From M3007 sp046296435 (GTDB lineage Bacteria > Bacteroidota > Bacteroidia > Chitinophagales > Saprospiraceae), in contig JBKBLI010000012.1 of the NCBI GenBank assembly GCA_046296435.1, forward strand, positions 1 to 64,000: a DNA stretch of 64,000 bases. The letters are read 5' to 3'. Below the pieces are notes generated by a model. That model was not told the origin of the DNA and made no database searches. It saw only the letters and a program-made list of their open reading frames with translations. A program made the translations under genes and the position numbers. Each line of letters begins with the position of its first letter. Positions within the stretch are counted from its first letter, which is position 1. Below, piece by piece: positions 1 to 6,790 of the stretch.

Positions 1-308
1 TCCCACAATTTGCTCAAATCGTTGGGATTGAGCGGTACACGGCTGATGCTGAAATTGGGGTCGGCGTAGCGATAATACTTTTTCTCTACCACTTCGATGG
101 GCGCTTCGTAGCCGAGTTTTCCGCTGCGCATCATCTCCAAGTCGTTTTGGAGGGTGCGCCGGCTGACCAAGAGCGGCTCGTCGGGTTCGCCGCCCAGGGC
201 TTGGCTGCATTTTTCCATGAGGTCTTGCAAAGTCCAGCGCCGCTGCCGGTTGCTCAGGCAGCGGTCTATGGTGGTGTAGCGCAACAGCGCATTCTTGTTG
301 ACGGGCAT
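1..308 (-). CDS. WYL-domain transcriptional regulator, N-terminal part
   Basis: About 102 residues are visible; the rest lies beyond the left edge. The start MPVNKNALLRY, the following helix-turn-helix region and the segment VSRRTLQNDLEMM are those I know from Bacteroidota WYL regulators, in which a winged HTH precedes a WYL ligand-sensing domain. The WYL domain itself is not in the window. The ATG at 308 is a clear start because a T9-G-A9 palindrome and AT-rich DNA lie just upstream. The gene diverges from the tRNA-like/Ro60 operon, with about 70 bases between its start and that promoter, so it is a candidate regulator of that operon (inference). Confidence 0.8.
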   Translation of the reverse strand, partial: MPVNKNALLRYTTIDRCLSNRQRRWTLQDLMEKCSQALGGEPDEPLLVSRRTLQNDLEMMRSGKLGYEAPIEVVEKKYYRYADPNFSISRVPLNPNDLSKLW

Positions 309-378
309 AAATCTGAGGCGAAAACGCGATTTTAAATTTTTTTTTGAAAAAAAAAGCAAAGGTAAAAAACTGCGCAAA

Positions 379-407
379 TTGGCTGCGCACATGGTCTGAC
401 ATCTTTG
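379..407 (+). promoter_or_regulatory. Promoter of the tRNA-like/Ro60 operon
   Basis: TTG (379-381), an 18-base spacer and CATCTTTG (400-407) match the Bacteroidota sigma-A pattern TTG-N17-23-TAnnTTTG with one mismatch in the -7 box. The 17 bases 403-419 (CTTTGCAGCGTCAAAAG) recur exactly at 11980-11996 before the ECF sigma gene. Transcription would start near 412, just before the first tRNA-like element. Confidence 0.55.
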
Positions 408-439
408 CAGCGTCAAAAGAGACGAACCCCAAAAAACCC

Positions 440-515
440 TGTACGGTGGTATAATCGGCAACACGCAGCTCTTTGAGAGCCGATGATGCAGGTTCGAAGC
501 CTGCCCGTACAACCA
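440..515 (+). tRNA. tRNA-like element 1, tRNA-Gln(UUG) shape with A.C mismatches
   Basis: The acceptor stem 440-446/505-511 is a perfect 7 bp, the T arm GCAGG-TTCGAAG-CCTGC (488-504) is perfect, the D loop keeps GG at 457-458, and a genomic CCA follows at 513-515. The anticodon loop CTTTGAG gives UUG (Gln). Two stem positions are A.C mismatches: 451/462 in the D stem and 467/481 in the anticodon stem. It could be a functional tRNA-Gln, a decaying copy, or a tRNA mimic serving the adjacent Ro protein. Position just inside a Ro60 transcript favours the last, but sequence alone cannot decide. Confidence 0.6.
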
Positions 516-600
516 AGGCAGTAGTGATGGCATGCGTTACTTCGAATTGGACTAGTAATCTGAGACTCGGGCTTTACGCATCCGGTTTTTCTCTGCCTTG
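514..600 (+). ncRNA. Folded spacer RNA between two tRNA-like elements
   Basis: Bases 514-521 pair with 593-600 (8 bp, CAAGGCAG with CTGCCTTG), so the stem begins in the CCA end of element 1. Inside, 529-530 plus 532-537 pair with 576-583 as an 8-bp helix with a bulged C531, and TTACT/AGTAA (537-541/554-558) can close an inner loop containing TTCGAAT, a T-loop-like string. T537 cannot be in both inner helices. It does not fold as a cloverleaf. A bulged helix is also a feature of Ro-binding stems in Y RNAs, but I do not see the full consensus. Confidence 0.35.
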
Positions 601-606
601 ATTTTT

Positions 607-679
607 GTGGAGATGGCGTAGTTGGTCTGCGCGTCTCGCCGAAGACGAGAAGGTACAGGTTCGATTCCTGTTCTCCACA
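607..679 (+). tRNA. tRNA-like element 3, tRNA-Phe(GAA) shape with C33
   Basis: A complete cloverleaf is visible: acceptor 607-613/672-678 (7 bp), D stem 616-619/629-632 with GG at 624-625, anticodon stem 634-638/646-650 (5 bp), variable loop of 4, and T arm ACAGG-TTCGATT-CCTGT (655-671). The discriminator is A679 and no CCA is encoded. The anticodon loop reads CCGAAGA: anticodon GAA (Phe), but position 33 is C where elongator tRNAs have U. That change should impair the U-turn, so translation function is doubtful. It may be a tRNA mimic. Confidence 0.6.
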
Positions 680-707
680 CAAAGGCTGCTCGAAGGAGCG
701 TCATTTT

Positions 708-730
708 GGGGATTTTCCCCGATTATTTTT
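708..730 (+). promoter_or_regulatory. Small hairpin and U-rich run ahead of the Ro60 gene
   Basis: GGGGA/TCCCC (708-712/716-720) forms a short hairpin followed by a U-rich run (721-730). It sits between the last tRNA-like element and the Ro60 start and could partly terminate transcription or mark a processing point, giving more RNA than protein. It is weak and may be incidental. Confidence 0.25.
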
Positions 731-783
731 CTCGGTTTTTATTTTTTCATCGAGGCATGCGCCTCACAAAAATCCGTAGTAAC

Positions 784-2319
784 ATGGCACGCTTTAATGC
801 AATTAAAACCTCAACAAGTAAAACAGAGAACCTGGCTGGCGGACAAGCATACCGCATGTCGCACGAGGCTGAATTGGTCAACATCCTGCTGAATTGTTTC
901 TTGGATGATCAGTTTTACCGGAGCGCTGAGGACACCATGAAGCGTATAGTCAAATTGCTGATACCCGTAAATCCTGAATTTGTTGCCAAAGCGGCTGTTT
1001 ATGCGCGCAGAGAGTTTGGTTTGCGTTCTGTAACGCATTTCATAGCGGCCGAAATGGTGGCTGCCGCCAGCGGCAAGGCTTGGGGCGCCAAATTTTACGA
1101 CCGTATCGTGCGCCGTCCGGACGACATGCTCGAGATCATGGCAGCTTTCAGAGCCATCGGCAGTTTAAACCCCACCAACGCCATGAAAAAAGGCTTTGCC
1201 AAAGCGTTTGACCGTTTTGACAGCTACCAACTGGCAAAATACCGCGGCGTGAATAGGGAAATCAAGCTGGTGGATATTGTCAACTTGGTACATCCCAAAC
1301 CCACGATAAAAAATGTAAAAGCCTTGAAGGCACTCATGGCGGATGAACTGCGCAATACAAAGACTTGGGAGGCTATGCTGACCAAAGCGGGTCAAAGCGC
1401 TGAAAACGAAGTTCAAAAAACAGAGATGAACGCCGAAGCATGGCGCAGCTTGCTGTCTGAGGGTCGCTTGGGCTACTTGGCTTTGCTGCGCAACTTGCGC
1501 AACATACTAAATGCAGATGTCAAATTGATACCGCTGGCAGCAGAAGCGCTGACTAACGAGGCGGCTATCCGCGGCTCTTTGGTGATGCCATTTCAGATCT
1601 TCACCGCTTACAAGGTTGTTGAAGAATTTCTTTTGGCGAGCAATAAGAGCGATTTGAAAATGCGGAAAAAACGCAAAGTTAAGCGACCAGACACCAGGAT
1701 TATACTCTTGAGAGCGATCGGGAAAGCGATGGAAATCTCCCTGAGCAATGTGCCTAAATTCGATGGCAAAACGCTGGTGGTGCTGGATGACTCTGGCTCT
1801 ATGACTTGCCAAATGCGCAAAAATTATAGCAGTCGGACCTGCATCGAGATCGGCGCTTTGTTTGCAGCGGCTTTGGTACATGCCAACGATGCTGACTTGA
1901 TGCGCTTTTCCGATAACGCCTCTTACGTGAAAGCGCATGTTAAAAGGGGTTATGGAAAATTTGTAAAATTGGTTAAATACCTGATCCAAAACGCTCGATC
2001 AGGCGGCACGAACTTCCACTCCATTTTCCAGTGCGCTAACCAAGCTTACAGGCGTATCATCATCCTGTCGGATATGCAAGGCTGGGTTGGTAGTGACGCG
2101 CCAAACGCTACTTTTGAGGAGTACCGAAGGACCCACAAAGCCAGTCCTTACGTGTATTCGTTTGACTTGACGGGCTATGGCACCATCCAACTACCCGACA
2201 ACAAGACTTTCTTGATGGCAGGGTTTTCGGATAAGATCTTCGATGTGATGAAACACATGGAAACCGATAGGATCTCAATGGTCAAAATGATCAAGAATCT
2301 ATCGTGGGATGAATTGTAA
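784..2319 (+). CDS. rsr: Ro60/Rsr homologue (TROVE and vWA domains)
   Basis: This 511-residue protein opens with MARFNAIKTSTSK and NLAGGQAY, the usual start of bacterial TROVE proteins, followed by the helical TROVE ring (about 20-320) and a vWA domain. Residues 335-339 are DDSGS, an intact MIDAS DxSxS. The size matches known Ro60/Rsr proteins. Ro binds the ends of misfolded RNAs in its central hole and Y RNAs on its outer surface; bacterial homologues act with PNPase in rRNA maturation and RNA decay under stress. An ATG at 784 is preferred over upstream in-frame starts, which would run through the tRNA-like element. No rtcB, rtcA or pnp lies nearby. Confidence 0.9.
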   Translation: MARFNAIKTSTSKTENLAGGQAYRMSHEAELVNILLNCFLDDQFYRSAEDTMKRIVKLLIPVNPEFVAKAAVYARREFGLRSVTHFIAAEMVAAASGKAWGAKFYDRIVRRPDDMLEIMAAFRAIGSLNPTNAMKKGFAKAFDRFDSYQLAKYRGVNREIKLVDIVNLVHPKPTIKNVKALKALMADELRNTKTWEAMLTKAGQSAENEVQKTEMNAEAWRSLLSEGRLGYLALLRNLRNILNADVKLIPLAAEALTNEAAIRGSLVMPFQIFTAYKVVEEFLLASNKSDLKMRKKRKVKRPDTRIILLRAIGKAMEISLSNVPKFDGKTLVVLDDSGSMTCQMRKNYSSRTCIEIGALFAAALVHANDADLMRFSDNASYVKAHVKRGYGKFVKLVKYLIQNARSGGTNFHSIFQCANQAYRRIIILSDMQGWVGSDAPNATFEEYRRTHKASPYVYSFDLTGYGTIQLPDNKTFLMAGFSDKIFDVMKHMETDRISMVKMIKNLSWDEL

Positions 2320-2331
2320 TGGACTGACGCG

Positions 2332-2365
2332 CCCCCGCTTGAATGCCCAAGCGGGGGCTTTTTTT
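2332..2365 (+). terminator. Rho-independent terminator of the Ro60 operon
   Basis: CCCCCGCTTG (2332-2341) and CAAGCGGGGG (2348-2357) form a perfect 10-bp stem with a 6-base loop, followed by C and seven T. Confidence 0.9.
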
Positions 2366-2559
2366 GCACGAACTCCTTGGCTTTGTCAACTGCTGTGCCC
2401 TCGGTGTGCACGCCTCTCCCCCTACGCAAGCCGACCGGACGGGGTCGGCTTCACAACGACGGCATCTGGGAGCCTTTCGCCATGCCCAAGACCTTCCCTG
2501 GCTTGCTACCTGCTCAGTTTAGATATCCCAAACCCAGTTTTTCGGGCGACCGCTCGGCA

Positions 2560-2682
2560 CGCGTGGCTTGCGTGGTAGATACCTCCTACAGCGTTGGAAC
2601 CGAGGTGCTTGCCACAGCTCTGGGGGAAATATTTGCCGTGCTGCAAGCCTTCCGTCATACCCTGCGACGCGACGGCTTATGA
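2560..2682 (+). pseudogene. Remnant of a vWA-like (DUF2201-type) gene
   Basis: One reading frame contains VACVVDTSYSVGTEVLATAL followed by GEIFAVLQAF, resembling the DxSxS-containing metal-site strand of DUF2201/vWA-like proteins, which usually pair with MoxR-type ATPases. The domain starts without a credible N-terminus and ends in a stop within about 40 residues. It looks like a decayed fragment. The match rests on a short segment, and a chance ORF cannot be excluded. Confidence 0.35.
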
Positions 2683-2743
2683 GCCTATCGTGCTCAAAAA
2701 GTCCTCCGATGTGTTTAAAATCCAAGGTCTTCCCGGCGGATAA

Positions 2744-2935
2744 TTGCCGCCTGAAATCGGGTATTTGACCAGCTTGACGACGTTGTATTTGAGTGGCAAC
2801 GAATTGACTCAATTGCCGCCCGAAATCGGGAAATTGACCAAATTGACGTGGTTGGATTTGAGGGTCAATCCTATCCCAATCGCAGAGATAGCAAAAATCA
2901 AGCACTTACTGCCGAGGTGTGTGATAAAATTTTGA
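2744..2935 (+). pseudogene. Remnant of a leucine-rich-repeat protein, C-terminal end
   Basis: Two LRR units are visible, LPPEIGYLTSLTTLYLSGNE and LPPEIGKLTKLTWLDLRVNP, then the capping sequence IPIAEIAKIKHLLPRCVIKF that ends such proteins. The frame continues upstream as VFKIQGLPGG before an in-frame stop just before the first unit, so the N-terminal part is lost. It has no start codon of its own except a TTG. Confidence 0.6.
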
Positions 2936-3015
2936 TAAGGACATGCGGTGATGTGCGCTTGTAAAACCCTCAAAGTACAGCTATCGTGGCGCCTCCAAGG
3001 TCCCAAAACCGCCAA

Positions 3016-3058
3016 ACGCCGCCCCCGCAGAAACACACCTGCGGGGGCGGCGTCCTTT
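3016..3058 (+). terminator. Strong GC-rich terminator hairpin
   Basis: Bases 3016-3030 pair with 3039-3053 in a 15-bp stem (core GCCGCCCCCGCAG with CTGCGGGGGCGGC), then CCTTTTC. It closes the remnant region. The DNA from here to the end of truA at 3260 shows no gene or recognisable signal. Confidence 0.75.
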
Positions 3059-3259
3059 TCTAACGGGTGTTTTTCATCAGATAGCGATGCGCCAGGTATC
3101 TGTAATTCCAGCGTTTAATTGCAGCGAGTGCGGAAGGATTTGGCAGATACTGGAGAATGAGGGCGGAGGTTCCGTGCTATTTGCATGTTAGGTAGCAACC
3201 CGAATTGGTTGCCCGATTACGCCAAAATCTCGCCCCTACCCTACTCCATCCCCCCAATC

Positions 3260-3994
3260 TCAATAATCCACGCCTTCCAGAAACAGGCCCGAGGGCGGAG
3301 CCGTGTATTTGGCAGGTTCGCGCGAGGGTTTTTCGAGAAAAGATTGCACGTCGGCGGGGCTGAGTTCGCCCCGGCCCACGGCTACGAGCACTCCGGTGAT
3401 GCGGCGCACCATTTTCCACAGGAAATGCGAGCCGGACACGCGGATGAGCAGCCGCTGGTCGGCCTCCTCGAGGTCGAGCCGCGTCAGGTTGACCTGCGTG
3501 GATTGTTTTTCTTTGTCGTGCTGCCCAAAGGAGACGAAATCGTGAAATCCACGCAGCAAAACGGCGGCGCTTTGCATTGCGCCCCGGTCGAGCGGGTCGC
3601 GGATCCACCAGACGTATTTTTTGCCGAAGGCATCGCGTCGGAGGGATATTTGGTAGGTATAATGGCGTTGTTTGGCATCGTAGCGGGCGTGAAAATCGGG
3701 GGCCGCGCGCGATACGCTCAGGATGTTGATGTCGTGCGGCAGGGCGTCGTTGAAGCGCATCATGATCTGGTCGGCGGAGAGTCGGGCGGCGGGCGGCGCG
3801 TCGAAATGCGCGACTTGGCCGCGGGCATGCACGCCGGCGTCGGTGCGGCCTGAGCCGTATATTTCGCGGGCGGGCGTCCCAAACACCTCGCGATACACCT
3901 GGAGTAGCTCGCCCTGTATGCTGCGGGCGTTGGCCTGGTACTGCCAGCCGGAGTAGCGAGTTCCGTCGTATTCAAGGATGATTTTGTAGCGCAT
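3260..3994 (-). CDS. truA: tRNA pseudouridine(38-40) synthase TruA
   Basis: This 244-residue protein has the usual TruA length. It isomerises uridines 38-40 in the anticodon stem of tRNAs. The catalytic aspartate is D52 in GSGRTDAGVHARGQVAHF, and the C-terminal half carries SHFLWKMVRRITGVLVAVG, both diagnostic. The ATG at 3994 (MRYKIILEYDG) gives the expected N-terminus; in-frame sequence further upstream overlaps the EamA gene and is ignored. It lies 11 bases after the EamA stop and is probably the last gene of that minus-strand run. Confidence 0.95.
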   Translation of the reverse strand: MRYKIILEYDGTRYSGWQYQANARSIQGELLQVYREVFGTPAREIYGSGRTDAGVHARGQVAHFDAPPAARLSADQIMMRFNDALPHDINILSVSRAAPDFHARYDAKQRHYTYQISLRRDAFGKKYVWWIRDPLDRGAMQSAAVLLRGFHDFVSFGQHDKEKQSTQVNLTRLDLEEADQRLLIRVSGSHFLWKMVRRITGVLVAVGRGELSPADVQSFLEKPSREPAKYTAPPSGLFLEGVDY

Positions 3995-4005
3995 GTGTCG
4001 GCTGA

Positions 4006-4887
4006 TTAACTTTTGCGAATGACATAGACTCCGGCGAGGATGACCCCGGCGCCGAGCAGGTCGCTTAGGGCGACCGACTCGCCGTCGAGCAGACCGATCA
4101 GCAGAGCCGACACCGGCAGCAAGTAAGTGACGGAGGTCGCAAAAACCGGTCCCGTGCGTTGCAGGAGCCAAAAGTAGAGGATAGAGCCGCCCACCGTACC
4201 GATGGCGGCCAGATAAGCGATATAGCCCAGCGCGGGCAAGAAGGACGAGGCGTCTTGGGCAAGGGCATGCGCGCCGCCCGAATGCCACAAGCCCGCAAAA
4301 AATAGCCAGCAAGTAAGCATGAACGATGCGGCGGCGATGGCGCCGGGATGCTGCCCGATCAAAAAACGACCTACTATATTCGCGTTGACGGCATAGCAGA
4401 GCGCGGCCAGGGCGCACAGCAGCGCAAATACCCCATTGCCGGACATCCCTGCGCTTTGGTTGAAGGCGATGAGCAGGGCCGCGCCCCCGAACCCGATACC
4501 CACTCCCGCCAATTTGCGCAGCGAAAAACGCATCTTGAAAAAACTGACGCCTATCAGCAAGGTAAACAGCGGGGTCAGCGAATTGAGTACGCCGGCCAGG
4601 CTGCTGCTAACGTGTTGCTGCGCTACGGCAAAAAGAAAATTGGGGATAGCCGACCCAAAAAAGGCGACCACCAGTAAATAGGGCCACTTGGTCCAGTCGA
4701 TTCGCGACCAGAAGGCCAGGGCCACCGGAAGGTAAAACACTGTGGCCAGGACCATGCGCCACATGGCCATCTGATAGGGCGCGAACACCTCGACCGAGTG
4801 CTTGATAAACCAAAAGGAGGCGCCCCAGACCAGAGCCAGAAGGATTAGCGCTGCCCAGTCGTAGAGCGACGGAGGATTTTCGTGCAT
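4006..4887 (-). CDS. EamA/DMT-family transporter
   Basis: This inner-membrane protein of 293 residues has about ten hydrophobic segments arranged as two EamA repeats. The first begins ALILLALVWGASFWFIKHS, the second after about residue 150 with VFALLCALAALCYAVNANIV. Members of this drug/metabolite family export amino acids, metabolites or nucleobases; the substrate cannot be predicted here. It lies 24 bases after the ABC exporter stop and 11 before truA, consistent with co-transcription. Confidence 0.88.
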   Translation of the reverse strand: MHENPPSLYDWAALILLALVWGASFWFIKHSVEVFAPYQMAMWRMVLATVFYLPVALAFWSRIDWTKWPYLLVVAFFGSAIPNFLFAVAQQHVSSSLAGVLNSLTPLFTLLIGVSFFKMRFSLRKLAGVGIGFGGAALLIAFNQSAGMSGNGVFALLCALAALCYAVNANIVGRFLIGQHPGAIAAASFMLTCWLFFAGLWHSGGAHALAQDASSFLPALGYIAYLAAIGTVGGSILYFWLLQRTGPVFATSVTYLLPVSALLIGLLDGESVALSDLLGAGVILAGVYVIRKS

Positions 4888-4911
4888 GGCGCGTAAACGG
4901 ATGAAATGGGG

Positions 4912-6693
4912 TTAAGTCCTTTGGACGGTCTGCTTTTCGAACAGTTCGGCGTAGTAACCCTGTCGGGCGATGAGTTCGTCGTGCGCGCCGTTTTCGACAA
5001 TACGCCCTTTGTCGAGCACGATGATCTTGTCGAATTGCAGCGAACTGTATATCCTGTGGGTAATCACTATGGCTGTTTTGTCGGCCAGAGCCTCGTTCAG
5101 ATAGCCCAGTATCTGACCCTCAGTGCGCGTATCGACGGCAGATAGGCAATCATCCAGGAGTACGATATCGGGTTGCTTGGCCAAGGCGCGCGCGATGCTG
5201 ATCCGCTGCTTTTGCCCGCCCGAGAGGGTGACGCCGCGTTCGCCCACTATGGTGTCGTATCCGTCCTTCAGATCTTCAATCTCGTCGTGGATGGCAGCGC
5301 TCGCAGCATAAAAGCGGGCCTCTTCGGGGCGCAGTCCGTCTTTGCCAAAAGCGATATTGCCCAACACGCTGTCCGAAAACAAAAACAAATCCTGCGGCAC
5401 ATACCCGATGCGTCGGCGCAGATTATCTGTGTTGTGTTCGCGCAGGTCGATGCCGTCGATCAGTATGCGTCCTGCGCTCACGTCGTACATGCGGGTCAAC
5501 AACTCGGCGATGGTCGTTTTACCGCTTCCGGTGCGCCCAACGATAGCCATTTTTTCGCCGGGCTTCAGAACGAACGATACCTGATCTAAGGCGAGGATAC
5601 CTGTGTCCGGGTACCTAAAGGAAACATTATCGAACACGATATGGCCTATCAAAGGCCCGTCGCGATCGGGGTGCGGGTTGACAATGTTGGGTTGGGCGTC
5701 GAGGAACTCGTTGATGCGCTTTTGCGAAGCCGCCGCCTGTTGGGTGATGGAGGCGATCCAGCCAATGGCCGTCACGGGCCAGGTGAGCATGTTGATATAA
5801 ATAACGAACTCGGCGATATTGCCCGGCGTGATATTGCCGGCCACGACCTGCAAGCCGCCCACATAAATCGTGATGATGATGCTGGATCCGATCATCAGCA
5901 TCATGAGCGGGAAGAAAAAAGCATCGACGCGCACCAGTTCCAGCGATTTTTGGCGATACGCCTCGCTTTGATCGGCAAACCAACGGCTCATGGCGTCTTC
6001 CTGCGCGTAGCTTTTCACCACCCTGATGCCGCTGTACACCTCTTGCGCGCTTGATGTCAGGGCAGCCAATTGTTCTTGAATCTTAGCGCTCTTGCGGTTG
6101 ATGATATTGCTCACCACATAGATCGACACACTCAGAAGCGGCAAGGGCGCCAGAGACCACAGGGTGAGCGTGGGGCTGACGCGCAGCATAGAGGTGATTG
6201 TCAGCCCAAACAAAAAGACGAGGTCGATACCATACAGCACCGCCGGGCCGAGGTACATGCGCACTTTGGATACATCTTCAGAGATGCGCGACATCAGGTC
6301 GCCCGTGCTGTTGCGCTTGTAAAAAGCCGTATCCAAACGCTGATAGTGCGCGTACAGCGTCTTGCGCAAATCGTATTCGATCAGGCGGCTCATCACCACA
6401 ATGGTCTGCCGCATGAAGAACATGAATACGCCCATCAACAACGCCAGGCAGATGAGTAGCAAGCCGAATTGGCCAACCTCGGCGCCAATTTGGTTCAATG
6501 CCTCCGGATGCGCTTCGATCCCCCCGTTTTCACGAAAAAAACGGAGTTTGTCCACGACGGCATCCATCGCATCGCGGATCACTTGCGGCTGCTTCACTCT
6601 AAACCAATTGGCTAAGCCCACAAAAAGAATACCCAGTAAAAAACGGCCGCGGTATTTCCAAAAATAGCGATTCAGGTACGATAAATGGCCCAC
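4912..6693 (-). CDS. ABC exporter, fused permease and ATPase
   Basis: The 593 residues hold six transmembrane helices (about 15-310) followed by a nucleotide-binding domain. Walker A GRTGSGKTT is near residue 385, the signature LSGGQKQRISIARAL near 489, and Walker B IVLLDDCLSAVD near 510, with an H-loop in ITHRIYSS. It is a type IV half-transporter of the MdlA/YheI kind rather than clearly MsbA. It would dimerise and export lipids, peptides or drugs; substrate unknown. Neighbours (EamA transporter, sigma-54 activator) do not specify a role. Confidence 0.88.
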   Translation of the reverse strand: MGHLSYLNRYFWKYRGRFLLGILFVGLANWFRVKQPQVIRDAMDAVVDKLRFFRENGGIEAHPEALNQIGAEVGQFGLLLICLALLMGVFMFFMRQTIVVMSRLIEYDLRKTLYAHYQRLDTAFYKRNSTGDLMSRISEDVSKVRMYLGPAVLYGIDLVFLFGLTITSMLRVSPTLTLWSLAPLPLLSVSIYVVSNIINRKSAKIQEQLAALTSSAQEVYSGIRVVKSYAQEDAMSRWFADQSEAYRQKSLELVRVDAFFFPLMMLMIGSSIIITIYVGGLQVVAGNITPGNIAEFVIYINMLTWPVTAIGWIASITQQAAASQKRINEFLDAQPNIVNPHPDRDGPLIGHIVFDNVSFRYPDTGILALDQVSFVLKPGEKMAIVGRTGSGKTTIAELLTRMYDVSAGRILIDGIDLREHNTDNLRRRIGYVPQDLFLFSDSVLGNIAFGKDGLRPEEARFYAASAAIHDEIEDLKDGYDTIVGERGVTLSGGQKQRISIARALAKQPDIVLLDDCLSAVDTRTEGQILGYLNEALADKTAIVITHRIYSSLQFDKIIVLDKGRIVENGAHDELIARQGYYAELFEKQTVQRT

Positions 6694-6790
6694 GGCTTAC
6701 CGGTTAAAGGATAAAACGCACAATAGCGTGCTGATAGCGGCCTGCGCCTTGTACATCGCAAAAATGCCATCGAATGGGTTGCTGCAGATT

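Noticed and set aside
622..783. Upstream start of the Ro60 frame inside the tRNA-like element
   Set aside because: It would translate the tRNA-like RNA; the family N-terminus begins at 784.
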